Shown here: piece by piece, positions 58,439-64,000 of the stretch
Numbering within the stretch: the stretch's first letter is position 1
How the letters are laid out: the number at the start of each line of letters is the position of its first letter
Assembly (NCBI RefSeq): GCF_014905175.1
Contig: NC_057789.1
Span: 22,998,555 to 23,062,554 of the forward strand
Direction: 5' to 3'
From: Aphidius gifuensis
Taxonomy: Eukaryota > Arthropoda > Insecta > Hymenoptera > Braconidae
DNA length: 64,000 nucleotides
Notes under the pieces: model-generated
Told to the model about the DNA's origin: nothing
Seen by the model: the letters and a program-made list of their open reading frames with translations, nothing else
Database searches by the model: none
Made by a program: the position numbers and the translations under genes

Positions 58439-59176
58439 TCAATGTAAATGTATATTATATCCTTTTTTAAAAAATAATGTAAAGTTTTAATATTTGATAA
58501 TTATAATTTTTGTATTTTAAATTTCAAGGTCAAAGATTAATTTGATTTTAAAAAAGAAATATTTGTGGTTGTAAATAGGATTATTATAAAATTTTATTTG
58601 GGTACAGTTAAAATTAATTTTAAATGTAAAATAATAGTAATTTTAAAGTCTATGATGATTAAGAATTTTAAATTGTTTATTATAAATATTTTGTATACTA
58701 CTTGTATGTAAACGCTACTATAATTTTCATTAATATGATAAATCATGTATAATGAAAAAGGGGGGTAGTTGTAGCGTGTATAAATATATATATGTATAAG
58801 ATGTATGTATGAGTGTCCGTGACACTAGACGAAGAGAGTTTAGGTGTGAAAATGTTTGTATGTGTGTCTCGATAGGGAGAGAAAAATAAAACGACACTTC
58901 CAGTCCGGCCACCATCGAGTGCGTCCGCAAAATAAAAATTATAAATATTTTTTGGTGACGTGGCTTTACCACATCACCCATACATTAAAGCATATTGTAC
59001 CAGTATATCATATAAATTGCATATTAAAATACAGAGTTAAAATAATATTAAATTAAAAAATTGTGTTTGATTTTATTTAAATATTTAACTAAAATCTTGT
59101 AATATTAAATTAAAGTAATTTGTGGTAAAATTTGGATATAAAATAAAAATCCAAATAGCAATAAAACCGCAACTCA

Positions 59177-59415
59177 CTTGCCTGCATTGTATGTTGGCCA
59201 ATGCCCACCACCGCAAGACGTGATGACGTTCGACTAAGTCCTAGTCTATTTGCCAGAGCCTCCGACACCAGTGAAATCTCGGATCCTTGATCCAGCAATG
59301 CTCGAGCAGTGACAACCCTACTCCAGCGATCAAGTGAATCCATAATGGCTGTTGTCAGCAGTACTGGTGGTCGAGGGTTAGCTGTCTCTACCAGGACTTG
59401 TGGATGATTCTCCAC
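59177..59415 (-). pseudogene. BEL/Pao protease, truncated by the nested insertion
   Basis: It carries RALLDQGSEISLVSEALANRL with the catalytic Asp, as in BEL/Pao proteases, and ends at the LTR border. A TTTTAACAG acceptor-like sequence precedes it at 59416. The ~700 bases between it and gag (59416-60123) are A+T-rich and non-coding, possibly an intron or an insertion. Confidence 0.75.
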
Positions 59416-60123
59416 CTGTTAAAACATATTAGTAAAATTTAGCTCCTTAAAATACTAATCTTACTAATGAATTAACTTAAATTTAATTTCTCATCATGTT
59501 ATAGTATGTGTTACCACGTAACCAAGATACTACAACTCTAATTGGTACTCTTGGCCATTGAGTACCACACCTGTGTCTTTGTACATATTCAAAAATAGAA
59601 AATAAAATGAAACAATCTCATAGACAGCTGATGACGATAATAGGCAAGATAAAACGCCTGAAGATTCTGATTCCAGCTCGATATTAATGCAGCTTTGTAC
59701 TCGTATGTGCTCAATATGTATACAAGTATACATGTACATGGTGTCCTTTTAACAGTATGACACATGCACATGTATATATATAGCAAACAACTATGTCATA
59801 CCACGTCTAGTATGATACAAGTAATTCAATATTATTATTAATCAGAAAGGAGATGAAAGGAATTTAAATAAAAGGAATTTTTAAATAAATAACTCTTAAC
59901 ACTCTCAATTAATAACCAAACCAACAATTGCTATGATATGTATTCATAAAAAAAATATATAACAGGAAATATGTACAAAGGTGATCTCAAATTAAGGCTT
60001 TGAGATCACGTGATGGATATCCGAGGTCATTTTCGACATCCAAAACTCTCTGCACAACAACGCAGCCATACCTAGCAAACAGAGTAAAAAAAACACAAAA
60101 GTTTCTTATATAAAAACAAAAAA

Positions 60124-61542
60124 TTAATTTGCCTTTGTCTCTGGTGCCTTTGGTTGTGGTGGTGACTTTGTGGCTGTTGACGTTGTTGCTTGTGATGATG
60201 TTGATGATGAATTTGATGGTCTAGTCGACCTACTCTTGTAGCACAACATAGTGTGGTGCTTTTGGCCTGGACATCTTCTGCAAGACGTCTTAGCCTTACA
60301 TTTGATGACAGCATGTGACCCAAGGCAGTTGAAGCAGATGAGTCTTGGTCGCTTTGTCTTAACGAACTCATCTCGCTTCAATGCTGACATTGAAATAAAC
60401 TGTGGGCACCTCACCAAGTTGTGCTCTTTACTTTGGCAGAGCTCACACAGCTGATTATTAGCTGCAGTTGCTAGAGTACCAGCATGTACCCTGACTGTAT
60501 TTGGTGATGGAACAGAATCATCCATCTGTTCCACCTGCTCTACCGTTTCCATAGACCTCTCTCTTGAATTTAAAAAATCTTTAAACTCTGCCCAGGTTGG
60601 AGGCTCAGTTGTATTGGCAATCTTTTTTTCCCACGAGGACGCCAAAGAGATGTGTATCATTCGTGATACACGATATACGATGATGTCATCCCATCTAAGA
60701 GAATGCTCAACCCTGGCCAACATACGAGATAATTCGTGAGCAGTGGCTGATTTCATCTTCTCAATACCCAGTAAGTTGCTGAGCTCAGCATTGACCAACC
60801 TTCTCTTATTGCCAAAATCTCTTTTCAATTGGCCCCAGGCCACAGCAAAATTATCACCAGTGACGGCAATGCCACCGATTTTCTCTTTTGTTCTTTCATC
60901 CAATGCCATTTGCAAATGGCGGAATTTGGAAATGTCTGAAATTCCAGGCTTTAAAATAACTACCTGTTCAAACAGACTCTCAAATTCTAGCCATTTGGTG
61001 AAATCACCATTGAAGGTTGGTACATCCAATGGTGGCAGATCATTTGAGTTGCCTACAAAGACGGCATTGGATGTTGGAACAACAAGTGTGTTGAGTAACT
61101 CTTTGATCATGGCCGAGGTGTTATAGTAACCTTCCTCAACCATGACTGACTTGTTGTTCTTCCAATATGACCTATTGTCAAGCTCTAATTTTGCTCTATC
61201 GTTTGGCAAGCGAGCCAACTGGGACCGCATGAGTCTGTCAGTATCAGTGTGTTGGTGAAAAACCCTCTTGGCTTCTTCGTCACGTACTGACAACTGACTG
61301 ATGGTAAAAACTTTACCCTCTCTTTTACCAGTCACAACCCAATTGTAAATTCTGGTGAGGCGATCAGAAAGTGATTGTTGTGTGACATATGACTCGTTGA
61401 GATACGACTTAATGACGTCGATGTCATGAGCGGCTTGTAATTGCTCTGCAGTCATGGCTATTTTGTACTCCGGTGAATTAACTTCCTCAGTGGATCCAAT
61501 TGAACCACCTGAAGTACCGGATGTACCCTCTCCTTCTGCCAT
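60124..61542 (-). CDS. BEL/Pao Gag (472 aa)
   Basis: A complete frame from ATG 61542. The capsid-like region carries the BEL/Pao signature LPPLDVPTFNGDFTKWLEF. Three zinc-knuckle-like Cys/His groups follow (CELCQSKEHNLVRC, CFNCLGSHAVIKC, CRRCPGQKHHTMLC), then a Ser/Thr/Pro tail. It would form the particle and bind element RNA. In most family members Gag continues into Pol; here a stop and a ~700-bp gap follow. Confidence 0.88.
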   Translation of the reverse strand: MAEGEGTSGTSGGSIGSTEEVNSPEYKIAMTAEQLQAAHDIDVIKSYLNESYVTQQSLSDRLTRIYNWVVTGKREGKVFTISQLSVRDEEAKRVFHQHTDTDRLMRSQLARLPNDRAKLELDNRSYWKNNKSVMVEEGYYNTSAMIKELLNTLVVPTSNAVFVGNSNDLPPLDVPTFNGDFTKWLEFESLFEQVVILKPGISDISKFRHLQMALDERTKEKIGGIAVTGDNFAVAWGQLKRDFGNKRRLVNAELSNLLGIEKMKSATAHELSRMLARVEHSLRWDDIIVYRVSRMIHISLASSWEKKIANTTEPPTWAEFKDFLNSRERSMETVEQVEQMDDSVPSPNTVRVHAGTLATAANNQLCELCQSKEHNLVRCPQFISMSALKRDEFVKTKRPRLICFNCLGSHAVIKCKAKTSCRRCPGQKHHTMLCYKSRSTRPSNSSSTSSQATTSTATKSPPQPKAPETKAN

Positions 61543-62149
61543 TTCCTTTAAATATATTGAAAAACAATTAGAAAATGTTTATAAACAATATTTTTATTCA
61601 CGACAGTGAAATCACATGACCATATTTAAATTCAAGTGTATATAACATGGAATAAATACTGGACATTGGATTAGGAACATAGGAGCCAAGACATATTGAA
61701 AAAATGAACACCTGTCACTTTTTCAACCTTCACAAGGTGTTTTAATTAACAAATAATATAACGGTTTATTGTAAAACTAAATAATGTATAAATTAAACTC
61801 TCAAAAGTTAACCTCAAAAACCACTTGGTGTTGTATGCACCAGGTGTTACATACAGTGATTATAAATGAGACGTTTAGTCTATCGAAGTACGATGCGATG
61901 TGTGTCGTAGTCCAGTTGGCGTAGAGAGTTTGAGAAGTGACCGAGTATTCTCGGATTCATCCGAGAATGCACGAATCCAGCAAGCAAAGTCGCGCCTGCG
62001 TGTGGTGTATCCAAGCGTTGGCGTGACGTCAAAAATAAAGTTGACCGGCAAGTGCTGCTATACCAATATAGCGGTCTCTTGCGTAAACAGACACTGACAT
62101 AACTAAAATAATAAATATCAAATACGTATGCCACGTAAAAGTAACTTGG

Positions 62150-62776
62150 AAAAAATATAAAAACTCAAAACTGTTGACACAATGTTACAAGTGCCAACAG
62201 TTTGGACATGGATCAACACATTGTAACAACAAACCCAAATGTGTCATGTGTGCAGAAAATCATTTGACAAAAGACTGTAGCATAAAAAAAGAAGAACAAA
62301 ACAAAATAAAATGTGCCAACTGTGAAAAAACCACGTAGCCAGCTTCGCAGGATGTGAAAAATATCAAAAACAATTTGAATACATCAAGGAAAAAAGATTA
62401 AACTTCAACAAGAGACAACAACAGCAACAACAACCAAATAAATAACGAAGTATTTCCATCACTAAGGAACAGATATACTAACACCAACACACACCAAGCA
62501 GCACCAACGCATCAAGCAAATGTACAACAACTATATAACGAGGTAACAAATAACAATAACAATAATCATAGTATAACAAATACAAATACATCATTTTTCA
62601 ATGATGAATTTAAAGATTTCATAGAATTAACTGAACAAATTAAATTATTAAATGAACTTTGCAACATTAAACAATTACTAATTGAGCTAAAAACATTAAA
62701 TTCAAATTTTGCCGAAGTATCAACAGACGAACGTAAAATCATGATTGCTACACAATTATTTAGTAAAAATGACTAG
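62150..62776 (+). pseudogene. LINE (jockey-like) ORF1 C-terminus
   Basis: CCHC knuckles (CYKCQQFGHGSTHC, CVMCAENHLTKDC, CANCEK) are followed by a frameshift near 62330, then HVASFAGCEKYQ and an Asn/Gln-rich tail ending TAG 62776. ORF1 of jockey-type LINEs binds RNA. Its N-terminus is missing; the sequence joins the BEL/Pao 5' end near 62100. Confidence 0.75.
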
Positions 62777-62811
62777 TCAATTTATTATTAATAAATTAAA
62801 AAATTTAGTAA

Positions 62812-62862
62812 CGGCTGCATTCTCTTTGAAAATTGAAAATTTTCAAAACTCCGGAAGGGGAA
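62812..62862 (+). repeat. CCGGAGT-TTGAAAAT-TTTTCAA motif, copy 4 (reversed)
   Basis: TTGAAAATTGAAAATTTTCA flanked by GTAACGGCTGC and AACTCCGG. It is the inverse of 40455-40500. Confidence 0.6.
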
Positions 62863-63790
62863 CGCGTTAACTCCGAAATTATAATTTTTATTTATTATTT
62901 AATAATGAATTGTAATATAATAATTTATTATAGTACAATTATTCGTTATATTAAATTTATTTATAAAACTTTAACCTTAAACTTTCAAAAAATAGGATAA
63001 ATACAAAATAATAAATAAACCAAATTGATTCCTAGAATTGTTGAGTGCTACCATCTGCCATCTTAAAAAAAAAAAAATCTAATGGTAAAAATGAGTGGGT
63101 ATTATCGGTATTATGCTCTACAGTCACAAGTGCGCATGCGTACGGCAAAAAAAATGATGAAAAAAAAAAATAATGATTGTTTAAATCTTCATTAATTGTT
63201 TAAATAACTAAAAAAATCTCATATTATAGTCAAAAAATTTGTTAGAAAATTTCCTACAAGCTGTCAAGCCAAATTAGCTCATTGAATGATTTCTTTGTGG
63301 TTCTTTTTATTTTATAAACTACTCACTCTGATATTTTTTATAAACAATCGCCAATTATAAAAAAACTAATTGTTGAAAAAATTTCGAGTATAGCTCTGGT
63401 TGTAGATTTTTTGACGAGGAATCCATTAAAACTAAAATAAAACCTCTTAGTTAATTTTTAAAAAAGTTATGTCTGTTCCAAAAAAATGTCGTTTCAGTTT
63501 TTCTTGAATAAACAAATGAATTCGATTTTAAAAAATATAAACTTTTTTTAATTATCTTTATTTCATTGTTTACTGCTATCTGTGGAATTTTCGCATCCAT
63601 GGTTTTTCTTAGTTTTCTTAATATTTCGCTTCGAAGATTTTGTTACATTTTTCTTTCGTCATTTGTAAACTCAATAATTACCTGAAAAATTTCAATTTTA
63701 TCAGAGGCTCTAGAGCTCATCGAGATCTTTAATTTAAGCCTAATACGAATAATCTAGCTTAATTATTATGGAAGCTATGAGCGGTATTCA
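62863..63790. other. Gene-free interval between LINE ORF1 and ORF2
   Basis: A+T-rich, holding a partial MITE end (TTTAAGCCTAATACGAATAA, 63733). About 1 kb is far more than the usual short ORF1-ORF2 gap, so it is probably inserted DNA. Confidence 0.45.
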
Positions 63791-63852
63791 TAAAACATGT
63801 AGTGAAAACAAAACTATTGTGGGACGCCTCGCGTCTATCCCACCTCTGTAAA

Positions 63853-64000
63853 ATAAGCCACTGGAATGCCAATGGCTTAATGCACAAGTGGCATGAATTA
63901 AAAATTTATATAGTTGAACAAGATATAGACATTATGCTAACTAATGAATTAAAAACACCTGATAATATTAATTATACATTACAAGGGTATAACAGCCTTA
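63853..64000 (+). CDS. LINE ORF2 start, endonuclease domain (cut by window edge)
   Basis: HWNANGLMHKWHELK then DIDIMLTNELK matches the first blocks of the APE-type endonuclease of jockey-like LINEs. The Glu of the usual (N/S)E(T/L) motif is present. The open frame runs off the right edge; no ATG is assigned. Confidence 0.72.
   Translation, partial: MSHWNANGLMHKWHELKIYIVEQDIDIMLTNELKTPDNINYTLQGYNSL

Larger units (their letters stand above)
55570..59176 (+). mobile_element. Young non-autonomous LTR element nested in BEL/Pao
   Basis: The 407-bp LTRs (55570-55976 and 58770-59176) begin TGTAGCGTG and end AACTCA, differing at only three positions, all transitions. A primer site starting TGGCTCCCAACTAG follows the 5' LTR. 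A purine tract AAAAAGGGGGG precedes the 3' LTR. The interior holds one 545-codon gene and no RT or integrase, so it must borrow enzymes. No clear target duplication is visible: flanks are GCACC and CTTGC. Confidence 0.9.
52255..62100 (-). mobile_element. BEL/Pao LTR retrotransposon, 3'-truncated and split
   Basis: Gag (61542-60124), protease (59415-59177), RT-RNase H (55569-52882) and integrase (52878-52255) lie on the minus strand in BEL/Pao order. Integrase stops being recognisable after NSRPLCPM and abuts Maverick B, so the 3' end and 3' LTR are missing. A candidate 5' LTR is about 61853-62097, starting TGTCTGTTTACGC and ending TGTAACA. It is followed by TGGTGCATACAAC as a possible primer site, but no second copy exists to confirm it. 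Confidence 0.85.

Overview
This is an A+T-rich invertebrate nuclear genome window. It has GT-AG introns, a tRNA-Tyr gene split by an intron, and element families typical of insects (Maverick/Polinton, BEL/Pao, DIRS, jockey-like LINE, CACTA/EnSpm). The very low G+C, the element mix and an intron-poor secreted leucine-rich-repeat gene would fit a hymenopteran such as a braconid parasitoid wasp. That taxon is an inference, not something the sequence proves. Almost the whole window is mobile DNA; the only clear non-mobile genes are one tRNA and one large LRR gene.

Layout. 1-8811: a decayed Maverick/Polinton (copy A) with capsid, protease, PLA2-type capsid protein, packaging ATPase, unknown protein, integrase and a broken protein-primed PolB, followed by a tandem array (8900-9970). 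10-13.5 kb: tRNA-like piece, minisatellite, a G+C-rich island and hairpins. 13.5-19.4 kb: a broken CACTA-type transposase and a divergent, intron-containing BEN-domain gene around a 570-bp ATT microsatellite. 20-23.1 kb: a foldback element and a 2-kb TIR element. 23.7-28.6 kb: a structurally complete DIRS-like retrotransposon with inverted termini, internal complementary region, and gag/RT-RH/tyrosine-recombinase genes with two in-phase introns. 29-35.3 kb: nested TIR elements full of short palindromic motifs, several holding a tRNA-like core; one of them split an LRR pseudogene. 35.7-38.9 kb: the LRR gene, three tandem modules, with no ATG at its apparent start. 39-48 kb: more foldback and TIR elements and a three-unit array of palindromic MITEs. 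48.6 kb: tRNA-Tyr. 49-52.2 kb: a second Maverick remnant (copy B) and a separate TATA-driven small gene. 52.2-62.1 kb: a BEL/Pao element, its pol split by a young LTR element (407-bp LTRs, three differences). 62.2-64 kb: LINE ORF1 end and the start of ORF2.

How it fits together. Copies A and B carry related Maverick proteins but differ in gene content, and both are broken by stops and frameshifts. The autonomous elements (DIRS, BEL/Pao, CACTA, LINE) also carry lesions. The most unusual theme is a set of TA-flanked elements. They share a terminal pattern (CCC followed shortly by GTRGAAAT, or CAC...GTG). Each interior is built from its own short self-complementary motif, and four of them enclose a tRNA-like segment.
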